Positions 47,592-56,452 of a stretch of DNA of 64,000 bases are shown here, piece by piece. Made by a program: the position numbers and the translations under genes. This stretch comes from Burkholderiales bacterium (GTDB lineage Bacteria > Pseudomonadota > Gammaproteobacteria > Burkholderiales > Usitatibacteraceae). The stretch's first letter is position 1. The number at the start of each line of letters is the position of its first letter. The notes under the pieces were generated by a model. It did not search any database and was not told where the DNA came from. It saw nothing but the letters and a program-made list of their open reading frames with translations. The stretch is from positions 1 to 64,000 of the forward strand of contig JAHCAK010000008.1 in assembly GCA_019634955.1 (NCBI GenBank), read 5' to 3'.

Positions 47592-50164
47592 GCTTCGATG
47601 CTCCTCTCCAGGAATTCGTCCAGCGCCGCGGCGCAATCGGCCGCGCGCTCCAGGGGAACCGCGTGCCCGGCCCCCGCCACGATCGCGAGCGCCGCACCCG
47701 GGATGGCCCTCGCCATCTCCTGCGCGATCATTCGGAACTTCGCGTCGTGCTCGCCCGCCATCACGAGCGTGGGCATACCGAGTGCGCCGAGCGCCGCGTG
47801 CGCCGGCGGCTGGAAGCCCGTGCCGAAGGCACGCAGCGCGGCCGCGAGCCGCGAGGCTTCCTGCGCGAGCCGCTGGCGGCGCATGAGGTCGCGGAGATCC
47901 TGCGGAAGCGCAGCCTGCGTGGCGAAGAGCGGATTGGCCTCCCAGCGCTCGATGAAGGCTTCGACGCCGTCGCGCTCGATGGAATCCGCGAGCTCGAGAT
48001 CGGCCTTCGCCCGCGCCTCGCGCTCGCCGTCGCCGGCGATGCCGGGCGAGGCGCCCACGAGGGCCAGCGCGGCCACGCGCCCCGGGTGCCGCAGGGCGAA
48101 GGCCAGCGCCAGCCGCCCGCCGAGCGAGTAGCCGGCCAGCGCGCACCGCGCGATTCCCTGCGCGTCGAGAAGCGCGGCCAGCGCGTCGGCGGCACGGTCC
48201 AGCCGCCAGTCTTCCGGCGGCAGGGGCGCATCCGTGCCGCCGTGGCCCGGCAGGTCGGGCATCAAGCAGCGGCGCGCGGGGAGCCGGCTCGCCACCGGCT
48301 CCCAGAATTCGCCCGTGCCGGTGAAGCCGTGCAGCAGCACGAGCGGGACGCCCGCTCGCGGCCCCCGGCTTCGCACCGTCCACGCGAGCCCGCCCGCCTC
48401 CACGCGGTCGGCGTGAAGGCCCGGCAGGCGCGTCACCGCCGCCTGCTCGCGAACCGACTGCGCGCGGTCCGTGCGCCACTCGATCACGCGCGCGCCGCCG
48501 CCGGCGAGCGTGGCGCCCACGAGCGAGTGGACCTCCTCCACGGTGGTGGCGACGACGTGCGCGACGCCCGAGGCGCGCGAGGCCGCCGCGAGGTCGCTGC
48601 CGTGCGGCGTGCCGAAGAGCGGCTCGAAGAGCGCCTCGTGCCTCGCCACGGGCAGGTGCGAGAAGATGCCGCCGCCGCCGTTCTCGAGCAGCAGGATCGC
48701 GAGCGGCGCCGGCAGGTCGCGCGCCGCGCGCAACCCGCCCGCGTCGTGCAGGAAGGCGAGATCGCCGGTCACGAGGAGCGTCGGCTTGCGGCCGCCGATC
48801 GCCACGCCCGCGGCGGTGGAGACGATCCCGTCGATGCCGTTGGCGCCGCGGTTGGCGAGCACCTCGACGCCGTTGGCGAGCGAGCCCGCGTAGAACTCGG
48901 CCCAGCGGATGGGCATGCTGCTGGACAGGAAGATCGCCGCGCCGGGAGGGACGGCTTCGCACGCCGCGACGACGGCGGCGGCTTCGCGCGGGGCCAGCGG
49001 CACGAGGGCTTCCGCTCCCGCTTCGCCCGCCGCGAGTGCCGCGATCCACGCGCCATCGCGCACGCCGCGCTTCACCCGCGCGGCCAGCGCCTCGCACAGC
49101 ATCGCCGCCGGCGCCGGCACGACCTCGCCCACGACGCCGTCCGGATCCCGCCGGCGCGCGTCCGGCTGCACGGCGACCATCGGCGCGCGGTGCCGCGCGA
49201 GCCAGTTCGCGAGCGTCTTCGAGGTGGGGATGCCGCCCAGCCGCAGGATGAAGTCCGGCGCGAGGGCGGCCACGGCTTCGTCGCGCAGGAAGAGATCGGC
49301 GTGCGCGCAGGCGAGCGTGCCCTCGGGGACGGGTTCGCCGCGGACGCCGGAGGCGATGTCGGCGAAAACCGGCGCGCCCGCCGCGGCGGCGAGCGCGAGC
49401 ACCGCCCACGCCTCGCTCGCGTGCACTGCACCCTGCCCGGCAAGGATCAGGGGCCGCCTCGCGGCCTCGAGGCGCGCGGCGAGCGGCGCGAGATCCGGCA
49501 GCGCCGGAGGCGCCTGCGCCGCCCCGCCAGCGAGCGCTGCCGCGAGCGCTCCTGCAGCCTCGATCCACTGCGCCTCCCACGCCGCCATCTCCTCCGGCGG
49601 CGGGACCAGCGGCTCGCGGAACGGCACGTTCAGGTGCACCGGCCCCGTGGCGCCGGCCATCGCGATGCGGCAAGCCTCGAAGGCCGCGCGCGCGGCATCC
49701 GCCGGTGCGGCGCCCGGCTCGTCCGCGCAAGGCAGGTCGGCGAAGTGGCGCGCGTGGCTGCCGAAGAGTCGGACCTGGTCGATCGTCTGGGCGGCGCCGG
49801 TGCCGCGCAGCTCGGGCGGGCGGTCGGCCGTGAGCGCGACCAGCGGCACGCCGGCGAGGTTCGCCTCGGCGATGGCGGGAAGGTAATTGGCGGCCGCGGT
49901 GCCCGAGGTGCAGGCGAGCGCCACGGGCGCGCGCGCGGCCTTGGCGATGCCGAGCGCGAGGAAGGCGGCGCTGCGCTCGTCGACCTGCACCGTGATCGCG
50001 AGCCGCGCGTCGAGCCTCGCGGCGATGGCGAGCGGCGAGGAGCGCGACCCGGGGCTCAGGACGAGGTGCCGCGCGCCGCCGGCGACGAGCCCGGCGATGA
50101 GAGCGCGCGCCCAGAGGAGGTTGGCGCGCGCGGTCGCCGCGCCGCCGACCCCGGCAGGGGTCAC
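47588..50164 (-). CDS. menD: Fused MenD-MenH: SEPHCHC synthase and SHCHC synthase
   Basis: This single 858-residue protein has a MenD part at about residues 1-580 and a MenH part at about 585-858. MenD motifs are [19 protein letters not shown] (catalytic Glu63), and the ThDP-binding [11 protein letters not shown]...ENGGGGIF. MenH motifs are [10 protein letters not shown] and the nucleophile elbow GYSLGGR (Ser680). No stop codon intervenes, and both active sites look complete, so the two consecutive reactions (isochorismate to SEPHCHC, then pyruvate loss to SHCHC) sit on one chain. The GTG start at 50164 overlaps the menF stop. Confidence 0.93.
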   Translation of the reverse strand: MTPAGVGGAATARANLLWARALIAGLVAGGARHLVLSPGSRSSPLAIAARLDARLAITVQVDERSAAFLALGIAKAARAPVALACTSGTAAANYLPAIAEANLAGVPLVALTADRPPELRGTGAAQTIDQVRLFGSHARHFADLPCADEPGAAPADAARAAFEACRIAMAGATGPVHLNVPFREPLVPPPEEMAAWEAQWIEAAGALAAALAGGAAQAPPALPDLAPLAARLEAARRPLILAGQGAVHASEAWAVLALAAAAGAPVFADIASGVRGEPVPEGTLACAHADLFLRDEAVAALAPDFILRLGGIPTSKTLANWLARHRAPMVAVQPDARRRDPDGVVGEVVPAPAAMLCEALAARVKRGVRDGAWIAALAAGEAGAEALVPLAPREAAAVVAACEAVPPGAAIFLSSSMPIRWAEFYAGSLANGVEVLANRGANGIDGIVSTAAGVAIGGRKPTLLVTGDLAFLHDAGGLRAARDLPAPLAILLLENGGGGIFSHLPVARHEALFEPLFGTPHGSDLAAASRASGVAHVVATTVEEVHSLVGATLAGGGARVIEWRTDRAQSVREQAAVTRLPGLHADRVEAGGLAWTVRSRGPRAGVPLVLLHGFTGTGEFWEPVASRLPARRCLMPDLPGHGGTDAPLPPEDWRLDRAADALAALLDAQGIARCALAGYSLGGRLALAFALRHPGRVAALALVGASPGIAGDGEREARAKADLELADSIERDGVEAFIERWEANPLFATQAALPQDLRDLMRRQRLAQEASRLAAALRAFGTGFQPPAHAALGALGMPTLVMAGEHDAKFRMIAQEMARAIPGAALAIVAGAGHAVPLERAADCAAALDEFLERSIEA

Positions 50165-51513
50165 GCGCGCTCCGCGAACAGGTGGATGAAGGAGGCGGCC
50201 TTGCGCGCGGTCTCGTCCCACTCGGCGTGCGGGTCGCTGCCGCGCACGATGCCGGCGCCGCCGAAGGCGGTCATGCGGCTGCCGCGGACGATGCCGGAGC
50301 GTATGGCCACGGCGAAATCCGCGGCGTCCTGCCCGATCCAGCCGACGAGGCCCGCGTACCAGCCGCGCGAGCGCCCCTCCAGCTCGGCGATGAGGTCCAT
50401 GGCACGAAGCCGCGGCGAGCCGCCCACGGCCGGCGTCGGGTGCAGGCCGGCGACGAGCTCGGAGAGGCCCACGCCGGCGCGCAGCCGCGCGCGGATCGGG
50501 CTCCAGAGGTGCAGCACCTCGGCGAGCGCGAGGATGCGCGGCGCGGCGGGCGACTCCACCGCGCGCACGTGCGGCGCGATGGCGGCGAGGATCTCCTCCA
50601 GCACGATGCGGTGCTCGCGGCCGTCCTTCTCGCTCGCGAGCAGCGCCGCCGCGTTGCGGCTGCGCGCCGCATCGTCGGCGCCGCGCGCGATCGTGCCGGC
50701 GAGGCAGTCGCAGGCGATGTCGGCGCCCGCCTGCGACACGAGCCGTTCAGGGCTCGCGCCCATGAAGGCCGCGTCGCCGTCGAAGCGCAGGCAGAAGCGC
50801 AGCCCGTGCGGGTCGCGCCGGTGCACGAGGCGGTGCAGTTCCCAGCAGTCGATGGCGCGCTCGGCGTCGAGGAGGATGTCGCGCGAGAGGACGACCTTGC
50901 GCACGCGGCCCGACTCGATCTCGCGCAGCACGGCGCGCACGGCGTCGGTCCAGCGCTCGCGGCTCTGCGGCGGCACCGTCTCGCGCACGCGGATGGGGGC
51001 CGCGGCCGGCGCGGGAAGGCGCGCGGCCTCGCGCAGCCGCTCGACGATCCGCCGCGCCTGCGGCTCCGGCGTGCCGAGCACCGTCACCTCGGTGCGGCCC
51101 TGCGCCTGCCGCAGGAAGACGCGAGGCAGGACGAAACGCGCGGCCAGCCCCGCGGGCCAGTCGGGATGCGCCCCCTGGCGCGGGTCGAAGGCGATGCCGC
51201 CGAAGTAGCGGATGGTGGCTGCTTCCGGAGCGAGGCCGGTGAAGAGCCGGAGCCGCTCGCGCGCCCGCGCAAGCACCTCGTAGGAGGCGGCGAAGCCCGC
51301 GCCCGCGGGCGCCGTGATGGCGTCGAGCTCGCCCAGCGCGAGCCAGCGCTCGCCGCCGGCGGACGAATCCGACCACGCCACCTGCGGCAGCGTGTCGGCG
51401 TGCTCGCCCAGCCGCGCGGGCAGCGCGTAGAGATCGTCGCAGTCGAGGCTCGCGCGGACGCCCGCGGCGGCGATGCCCGGCGCGATCGCCGACTTCGTCA
51501 CCACGTCATCCAC
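50161..51513 (-). CDS. menF: Isochorismate synthase MenF
   Basis: This 450-residue chorismate-binding enzyme isomerises chorismate to isochorismate. The catalytic core includes [39 protein letters not shown] and the final [17 protein letters not shown]. These fit MenF/EntC rather than anthranilate synthase (TrpE has a different tail). It heads the menF-menDH-menB-menC-menE operon. A TATAAT box on the - strand at 51587-51582 precedes it by about 70 bases. Confidence 0.92.
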   Translation of the reverse strand: MDDVVTKSAIAPGIAAAGVRASLDCDDLYALPARLGEHADTLPQVAWSDSSAGGERWLALGELDAITAPAGAGFAASYEVLARARERLRLFTGLAPEAATIRYFGGIAFDPRQGAHPDWPAGLAARFVLPRVFLRQAQGRTEVTVLGTPEPQARRIVERLREAARLPAPAAAPIRVRETVPPQSRERWTDAVRAVLREIESGRVRKVVLSRDILLDAERAIDCWELHRLVHRRDPHGLRFCLRFDGDAAFMGASPERLVSQAGADIACDCLAGTIARGADDAARSRNAAALLASEKDGREHRIVLEEILAAIAPHVRAVESPAAPRILALAEVLHLWSPIRARLRAGVGLSELVAGLHPTPAVGGSPRLRAMDLIAELEGRSRGWYAGLVGWIGQDAADFAVAIRSGIVRGSRMTAFGGAGIVRGSDPHAEWDETARKAASFIHLFAERA

Positions 51514-51772
51514 GGGGCCTCCGGCCGCTGTGTCCGGGTCTTCTCGCCAAGGGACCGGTCGCGTGCGTTCAAGGAACCCGGATTATACAAATGGCGCCCG
51601 GCCGGCACCTGCGAAGGATCAAGGGGGGCCCGGCCGGGAGGAGCATTAGAAAAGCTATCGCGTCGGTTTCGGAAATCTCGGTTGTCGGCGGCGGTGCTGC
51701 AGCGCAGCATCCTCCCATCGAAGCGCGGCCTCGGCCGTCGGGGCTTGCGCGCTAGCCAGAGAGAAACGAGCC
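51514..51772. promoter_or_regulatory. Divergent control region: menF (-) and DUF2917 gene (+)
   Basis: The - strand has a perfect TATAAT at 51587-51582, a plausible -10 for menF, but no clear -35. The + strand has a purine-rich ribosome site (gagagaaacgag) before the DUF2917 ATG; no + strand promoter could be picked with confidence. No ORF in this stretch looks genuine. Confidence 0.5.
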
Positions 51773-52009
51773 ATGCGCCTGAAAGTCACCTCCTCCAAGG
51801 TCGTCCTCGAACCCGGCCAGGTCCTCACCATCGACGACGCGAAGGGCGTGCACATCCGCCCCGTCGGCGCCAAGGTGTGGGTCACCGAGGAGGGCGACTG
51901 CAGCGACTTCGTCGTCAACCCCGGCGAGGAATTCGTCGTCTCCCGCAAGGGCCGCACGGTGGTGCAGGCCATCGACACCACCTGGGTCGATCTGCAGGAA
52001 GCGGCCTGA
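51773..52009 (+). CDS. DUF2917-family protein (first of two)
   Basis: This 78-residue protein is a small beta-rich domain: LTIDDAKGVHIRPVGAKVWVTEEGDCSDFVVNPGEEFVV. The pattern WVTEEGDxxDFVVxPGExFVV is shared with the second copy at 53240. DUF2917 function is not established; the fold resembles a small cupin-like beta barrel by sequence pattern. It is convergent with the LysR gene, and an exact 26-bp hairpin sits between them. The family is found mainly in Betaproteobacteria. Confidence 0.85.
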   Translation: MRLKVTSSKVVLEPGQVLTIDDAKGVHIRPVGAKVWVTEEGDCSDFVVNPGEEFVVSRKGRTVVQAIDTTWVDLQEAA

Positions 52010-52089
52010 CGCGAGGTCCGGATCGGCGGGAGCCCGCAAGGGAAGCTCCGTCGATGGGGTAGGCGGCCCCGACGGCCCCGCCGTCGATG

Positions 52090-52144
52090 AAATGGGGCGG
52101 GAAATTTTTTTTCGCGATGCGAAAAAAAATTTCCCGCCCCATTT
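52090..52144. repeat. Perfect 26-bp inverted repeat (hairpin A)
   Basis: The arms 52090-52115 and 52119-52144 are exact complements with a 3-base loop GAT. The inner part is T8-CGC / GCG-A8; the outer part is AAATGGGGCGGGAAAT. It lies between convergent DUF2917 and LysR genes. Four arm positions differ from hairpin B, each with the matching change on the other side. Confidence 0.97.
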
Positions 52145-52189
52145 CCACTCGCGCCGTGCCCAGGATGGCGGCCGGCGCATCCCGTTCGA

Positions 52190-53119
52190 TCAGCTTCCCT
52201 TCCGCGGCTCGCCGATCTCGGCCTTGAGCCAGGCCACGAAGGCCTGGGCTTCGGGGCGGGTGGCCGAGCGGGGGGCGTAGAGGGCGTGGAGCGCGCGGGG
52301 AAGCTGCAGGCGCTTGCCGAAGAGGGCGACGAGGCGGCCCTCGCGGATCAGCCCCGCGACGAGCGACATGCGGCCCAGGGCCACGCCCTGGCCGTGAAGG
52401 GCGGCGTTGAGGACCTGGTCGTACTGGCCGTAGGTGAGCGTGCTCGCCGGGACGAGGTCGGCGACGCCGTTGGCCTCGAGCCAGGCGGCCCAGGTGAGCC
52501 ATGGCCAGCGCCCCTGCGAGTCGTGGAAGACGAGCATCGCGTGCCGGCGAAGGTCGGCGGGCTTTGAAAGCGGCGCCTTCGCCTCGGCGAGGTAGGCGGG
52601 GCTCGCCACCGGGCACATGCGCTCGCCGACGAGGCGGATCGCCCCGGGAGGCTCCTTGCCCGAGGGGATGTCGCGGATCGCGAGATCCACGCCCTCGCGT
52701 TCCATGTCGACCACCTCGTGCGTGGCGGCGATGCGCACGTCGATGCCGGGGTGCGCCTGCCGGAAGCGCCCCAGCCGCGGCACCAGCCAGATCGAGGCGA
52801 AGGACACCGTGCAGGTGACGGTGAGCACGTGCGCGCGGGTGGCTTCGCGCACCCGCTGCGTGGCCGCGCGCAGTTCCGCCAGCGCCGCCGACGCCGCGCG
52901 GAAATAGGCCTGCCCGGCCTCCGTGAGCGCGAGCGCCCGGTGGCGGCGCTCGAAGAGCTTCACGCCGAGGTAGTCCTCCAGCGCCTGCACCTGCCGGCTC
53001 ACGGCCGACTGCGTGACGAAGAGCTCCTCTGCGGCGAGCGTGAAGGAAAGGCGCCGCGCGGCGGCCTCGAAGCCCCGGACGAGGTCCAGCGGCGGCAGGG
53101 GGCGGTTGGGGTTTTGCAT
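52190..53119 (-). CDS. LysR-family transcriptional regulator (GcvA-like)
   Basis: This 309-residue LTTR has a helix-turn-helix at about residues 20-50 (FTLAAEELFVTQSAVSRQVQALEDYLGVKLFERR) and a LysR substrate domain with the GcvA-type layout (PRLGRFRQAHPGIDVRIAATHEVVDMEREGVDLAIRD). It is divergent from the second DUF2917 gene, with 120 bases between starts. LTTRs usually regulate the divergent neighbour, so DUF2917 is the likely target. The effector is unknown. Confidence 0.92.
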   Translation of the reverse strand: MQNPNRPLPPLDLVRGFEAAARRLSFTLAAEELFVTQSAVSRQVQALEDYLGVKLFERRHRALALTEAGQAYFRAASAALAELRAATQRVREATRAHVLTVTCTVSFASIWLVPRLGRFRQAHPGIDVRIAATHEVVDMEREGVDLAIRDIPSGKEPPGAIRLVGERMCPVASPAYLAEAKAPLSKPADLRRHAMLVFHDSQGRWPWLTWAAWLEANGVADLVPASTLTYGQYDQVLNAALHGQGVALGRMSLVAGLIREGRLVALFGKRLQLPRALHALYAPRSATRPEAQAFVAWLKAEIGEPRKGS

Positions 53120-53239
53120 GCGTTCAGCTCATGCGAAACATGCGCACTTGTCGTTTGCGGGTGACCGGGAGTGTAACGATACTGGGCGCACCCCGGGGAC
53201 ATTCTGCATTCCCCGGAGGAATCCGCAAAGGAGCCCGCC
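53120..53239. promoter_or_regulatory. Divergent intergenic region of LysR and DUF2917
   Basis: This interval would hold the operator of the LysR regulator. An interrupted repeat ATGCGAAACATGCGCA (near 53129-53144) and scattered T-N11-A candidates are visible, but no single site is clearly better than chance. A ribosome site (aaaggag) precedes the DUF2917 start. Confidence 0.35.
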
Positions 53240-53509
53240 ATGCACCTGAGACTCGACGCCCCCGTCCTTGCCCTCGAGGCCGGCCAGCTCTTCGCCCTCG
53301 ACGACGCCCGCGGCACGCGCATCCAGCCCCGCGAGGGCACCCTGTGGATCACCGAGGAAGGGGAGCCGAAGGACTTCGTGATCGGCCCCGGCGAAGCCTT
53401 CATCGTCGCCCGCGCCGGCCGCACGCTGGTGCAGGCCGTGGCGCCCGCGCGCGTGGCGCTCACCAGCGCCAACGAGCCCATCCCCGCCAACGACGCCCGG
53501 CCGGGGTGA
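53240..53509 (+). CDS. DUF2917-family protein (second of two)
   Basis: This 89-residue paralogue of the 51773 protein has FALDDARGTRIQPREGTLWITEEGEPKDFVIGPGEAFIV, sharing the WITEEGxxxDFVIxPGExF pattern. It has an extra C-terminal tail (SANEPIPANDARPG). Its divergent partner is a LysR gene, and its stop overlaps a small downstream ORF. Two DUF2917 copies 1.2 kb apart with the regulator between suggest a duplicated unit. Confidence 0.85.
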   Translation: MHLRLDAPVLALEAGQLFALDDARGTRIQPREGTLWITEEGEPKDFVIGPGEAFIVARAGRTLVQAVAPARVALTSANEPIPANDARPG

Positions 53510-53703
53510 ACGCCATGTACGCCCACCCCTCCCCAGCCTGGTACGCCGCGGGACTGCGCTGGATCGCCACCGGCCTCGGCGCCCTCGCCGACACGCTCGA
53601 CCACCGCACGCCCGCCAGCTCCCCCCTCGAGCCGCAGCCCTCGCCCCGCTCGGCGGACGACCTGCTCCTCGAAGCGCGGCATCGCGCCCACCGCGGACTA
53701 TGA
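53506..53703 (+). CDS. Small hypothetical protein coupled to DUF2917
   Basis: This 65-residue ORF begins with GTG overlapping the DUF2917 stop (GTGA), or with ATG 53515 (62 residues). It has an aromatic/hydrophobic N-terminal segment (PAWYAAGLRWIATGLGALADTL) that could be an amphipathic or short membrane helix, then a Pro/Ser-rich end. No family is recognised. The translational coupling is the main argument that it is real. Confidence 0.5.
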   Translation: MNAMYAHPSPAWYAAGLRWIATGLGALADTLDHRTPASSPLEPQPSPRSADDLLLEARHRAHRGL

Positions 53704-53777
53704 CGGTACGGGCGTATTCGAGGAATCGCCGCCCGTGGAATCCGGATCGCGAGCTTCCACAGGCACGGCGTGCCGGG

Positions 53778-53833
53778 AAATGGCGCTCGAAACTTTTTTT
53801 CGCGATGCGAAAGAAAAGTTTCGAGCGCCATTT
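53778..53833. repeat. 26-bp inverted repeat (hairpin B)
   Basis: The left arm AAATGGCGCTCGAAAC plus T7-CGC pairs with its complement across loop GAT, except for one extra base (a G) in the A-run of the right arm. It shares the ends, inner core and loop with hairpin A, and lies between a small coupled ORF and convergent queA. Position and compensatory differences indicate a maintained structure. Confidence 0.95.
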
Positions 53834-53905
53834 CAGCGGTGTCGCGGATGGCAGGCACCGGACCCCTGTTCCACCCGCCGCGGTCTTCCCCGGATACGAC
53901 GTGCG

Positions 53906-54931
53906 CTACCCGATGCGGTCGAGGAGCATGGCGTCGCCGTACGAGAAGAACCGGTACCGGCGCGCGACGGCGTGGGCATAGGCCCGTCGGATGATCTCGG
54001 TGCCGGAGAACGCGGAGACGAGCATGAGCAGCGTCGACCTCGGCAGGTGGAAGTTGGTGACGAGCCGGTCGACCACCCGGAACGCGTACCCGGGGACGAT
54101 GAAGAGGCGCGTCTCGGCGGCCTGCGCGCGCAGGGGCCCGGCGGCGGCGGCCGATTCCAGCGCGCGCAGCGTGGTCGTGCCCACGGCGACGATGCGGCCG
54201 CCGCTGGTCCTCGCGGCCGCGATCGCGCTCACCGTCGCCTCGGGGATGCTGTACCACTCCTCGTGCATCACGTGCGCCGAGATGTCGTCGCCGCGCACCG
54301 GCTGGAAGGTGCCCGCGCCTACGTGCAGCGTGACGCGCGCCGAGGCGATGCCGCGCGCGGCGAGCGCCTCCAGCATCGCGGCGTCGAAGTGCAGCCCTGC
54401 CGTGGGCGCGGCGACCGCCCCGGGCACCGCCGCGTACACCGTCTGGTAGCGCGACTCGTCGTCCGCCGCGGGCGCGTGCGTGATATACGGCGGCAGCGGC
54501 ACCTCGCCGTGCGCGGCGAGGATCTCCAGCACGGACCTCTCCCCCTCGAAGCGCAGCGCGAAGAGGTCGCCCTGCCGCCCCGTCACTTCGGCCACGGCCC
54601 CGGGCGCGAAGTGGAGCCGGCGGCCCGGTTTCGGCGTCTTGCTCGCGCGGACGTGCGCGAGCGCGGTGTTCCCGCCCGTCACGCGCTCGACGAGCACCTC
54701 CACCTCGCCGCCCGTCTCCTTGCGGCCGCGCAGCCGCGCCTTGATCACGCGCGTGTCGTTGAAGACGAGGAGGTCGCGCGGATCCAGCAGCGCGGGCAGG
54801 TCGCGGAAGGCGAGGTCGCGCAGTTCCCCCGAGGGCTCGACGCGCAGCAGCCGGCTCGCGGCGCGCTCCGGCGCGGGGTGCTGGGCGATGAGTTCCGGCG
54901 GCAGGTCGTAATCGAAGTCGGCGAGCTTCAC
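53906..54931 (-). CDS. queA: S-adenosylmethionine:tRNA ribosyltransferase-isomerase QueA
   Basis: This 341-residue enzyme transfers and isomerises the ribosyl moiety of SAM to 7-aminomethyl-7-deazaguanine in tRNA, giving epoxyqueuosine. [14 protein letters not shown] at the start, [25 protein letters not shown] and [15 protein letters not shown] are family motifs. The GTG start fits the family N-terminus. It faces away from the tRNA-Leu gene and shares its AT-rich spacer. Confidence 0.95.
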   Translation of the reverse strand: MKLADFDYDLPPELIAQHPAPERAASRLLRVEPSGELRDLAFRDLPALLDPRDLLVFNDTRVIKARLRGRKETGGEVEVLVERVTGGNTALAHVRASKTPKPGRRLHFAPGAVAEVTGRQGDLFALRFEGERSVLEILAAHGEVPLPPYITHAPAADDESRYQTVYAAVPGAVAAPTAGLHFDAAMLEALAARGIASARVTLHVGAGTFQPVRGDDISAHVMHEEWYSIPEATVSAIAAARTSGGRIVAVGTTTLRALESAAAAGPLRAQAAETRLFIVPGYAFRVVDRLVTNFHLPRSTLLMLVSAFSGTEIIRRAYAHAVARRYRFFSYGDAMLLDRIG

Positions 54932-54939
54932 CCGTCGAT

Positions 54940-54945
54940 TATAAT
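54940..54945 (+). promoter_or_regulatory. -10 box (TATAAT) of tRNA-Leu
   Basis: A perfect TATAAT lies about 15 bases before the tRNA 5' end. The position is given from the reading frames on either side and may be off by one base. No consensus -35 hexamer was found at 17 bases. Confidence 0.7.
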
Positions 54946-54960
54946 TTGCGCCTCACCCCT

Positions 54961-55047
54961 GCCGGGATGGCGGAATCGGTAGACGCAGCGGACTCAAAAT
55001 CCGCCGGCCGCAAGGCTGTGAGGGTTCGAGTCCCTCTCCCGGCACCA
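54961..55047 (+). tRNA. tRNA-Leu (anticodon CAA)
   Basis: The acceptor stem GCCGGGA pairs with TCCCGGC and the 3' ACCA is encoded, giving 87 bases. The anticodon stem GCGGA/TCCGC encloses loop CTCAAAA, with anticodon CAA reading UUG codons. A long variable arm (GCCGGCCGCAAGGCTGTG region) marks a class II tRNA, and the T-loop GGTTCGAGTCC is standard. Confidence 0.97.
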
Positions 55048-55462
55048 GTACGCCCGTTCAGGCAAAGTGCACGAAAGCCGCCTGCAGCTCATCCACGCCA
55101 AACGAAGCAGACACCATGTGGCGATGCGAATTGATGGCAAGACGGCCTCGGGTGACAACTCCCATCGCGCGCACGGCTCGCCATCTCCGATTGCCTATTT
55201 CGCCACGATACCAAGCGCACACACTACTCATATAGGCCGACGAGCCCCCCCGAGCACGGCGAAGTCCGGAATGGGCTGCTGTTTGTTTGCATCACAATCC
55301 CTGTATTGACTTAACAGGCGCATTGCTCGAAGATGCCCGCCAGACAATGGCGAACTGCATCGAGGGCTCGTTATGGACTGGGTCACGGATTCCAGAGAGC
55401 GCACCCGTCGTTCAGTTCCGCGCGCGAGGCAATATGTGCGGACCCAGAATTCGGGAGTGTTC
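55048..55462 (+). other. Lower-GC segment after tRNA-Leu, no credible gene
   Basis: This 415-base stretch has visibly lower GC than its surroundings. A short ORF (from 55067) has no recognisable features and is not called. No integrase, attachment-site repeat of the tRNA 3' end or terminator with a clear stem was seen. It leads into two unrecognised genes of similar composition, so it is the start of a probable acquired segment. Confidence 0.5.
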
Positions 55463-56416
55463 ATGAAAACGAGATTGAAACGACTGGCGATCGCGTCCGC
55501 ACTCCTCGTCCTTATCGTGGCCGCAGCATTCCTTCTGGGGTCGGGACCAGGGAAAGGGGGCGGATCGACGGTCGACGACAGTGGGAGGGCAGCGCCCAGC
55601 TCGATCGCGGAACATTCGGCGACTCACGGCAATGGGGATCCCGGGCCAGGCTCCCAAGGCGCCAGCACCGCTTCTGCTCAAGTAGCGCGGGTTTCGCTAG
55701 CAGAGGAATTCCGGATGGCGCCGAATCTGCGTGCGTTCTACGACAAGCACCTTCATGACAACCGCCCCGAGGCCGTGTATTTCAGGGGGCGCGCACTGGC
55801 GCTATGCGTCGACTACGTAACTTCGCCGGCGCACGAAGTCGAGCGCCGGTTTTCCGCACTGGGATCTGTGGATCATCCGAAGTTCCGTGAACGACTCCAG
55901 GCACTCAGGGCAATTTCAAGCAAGTGCGGGGATTTCTTCCAGGTGGCAATGCCGGACCTCGCGCGAATGTTCGCAGATGCCGCGGCGCGGGGCTTTCCGC
56001 CTGCGATTGCAATGACCTTGCTAGACATGATGCGCAACGGACAGGATTCGGACTCGAAGGCGGCCGAATTGCTCCAGCTGGATGATCCGGAGGTCGTGGA
56101 ACGGTTGATGCCGTATTTCGCCCTGCGCACGAGATTCGCTCTCGGCGATCCGAACCTGACACCCCGATCCGCCATCGTGCAAGACGCGTGGCAATTGTAC
56201 ATGTGCACCATTGGAGCTGATTGCTCGGCAACCAGCAGATTCCTCATGGATCAGTGTCGCTCGGAGGGCCTTTGCGGAGCCGCGAGCGTCGAGCAGCTTT
56301 TCCAGGCCATCAAGTACTCCCCCTCCGATTTCCAGGATCTCGTGCGAGCGCAAGTGATGATCCAGGACTCCATTCAACGACGAGACTGGCGAGCCATCGG
56401 CCTGTCCCCCAGGTAG
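55463..56416 (+). CDS. Membrane-anchored hypothetical protein
   Basis: This 317-residue protein has an N-terminal transmembrane helix (KRLAIASALLVLIVAAAFLLG, residues 5-25), a Gly/Ser-rich linker (about 30-70) and a soluble, mostly helical domain with Cys residues (CVDYV, KCGDFF, CTIGADC, DQCRSEGLC). The Cys set suggests disulfides in the periplasm. ATG 55463 was chosen because a signal-anchor begins there; an upstream ATG at 55373 adds an unconvincing extension. Base composition is lower in GC than the neighbours. Confidence 0.7.
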   Translation: MKTRLKRLAIASALLVLIVAAAFLLGSGPGKGGGSTVDDSGRAAPSSIAEHSATHGNGDPGPGSQGASTASAQVARVSLAEEFRMAPNLRAFYDKHLHDNRPEAVYFRGRALALCVDYVTSPAHEVERRFSALGSVDHPKFRERLQALRAISSKCGDFFQVAMPDLARMFADAAARGFPPAIAMTLLDMMRNGQDSDSKAAELLQLDDPEVVERLMPYFALRTRFALGDPNLTPRSAIVQDAWQLYMCTIGADCSATSRFLMDQCRSEGLCGAASVEQLFQAIKYSPSDFQDLVRAQVMIQDSIQRRDWRAIGLSPR

Positions 56417-56452
56417 ACGTTTTTCGCCCATCTTTGCTTCGGAGAACATCAC

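Noticed and set aside
47663-51208. A 1181-residue + strand open frame opposite menD/menF
   Set aside because: Low-complexity Arg/Ala/Gly composition and no motif; the men genes on the - strand explain the region.
51498-51710. A 70-residue - strand ORF upstream of menF
   Set aside because: It lies across the promoter region and overlaps menF's start with no conserved features.
52090-53833. dif/XerCD recombination sites or simple intrinsic terminators at the two hairpins
   Set aside because: The sequences do not resemble a dif core, and the T-run is next to the loop rather than 3' of the stem, so neither simple label fits. They are kept as unexplained hairpins.
54946-55134. A 62-residue ORF crossing tRNA-Leu
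   Set aside because: It translates the tRNA itself; class II tRNA structure explains the sequence.
55067-55309. An 80-residue ORF downstream of tRNA-Leu
   Set aside because: No ribosome site, no recognisable composition or motif, and it reads through AT-rich intergenic sequence.
55373-55462. Upstream start for the membrane-anchored hypothetical protein
   Set aside because: It would put 30 Arg-rich residues before a clear signal anchor that starts at ATG 55463.
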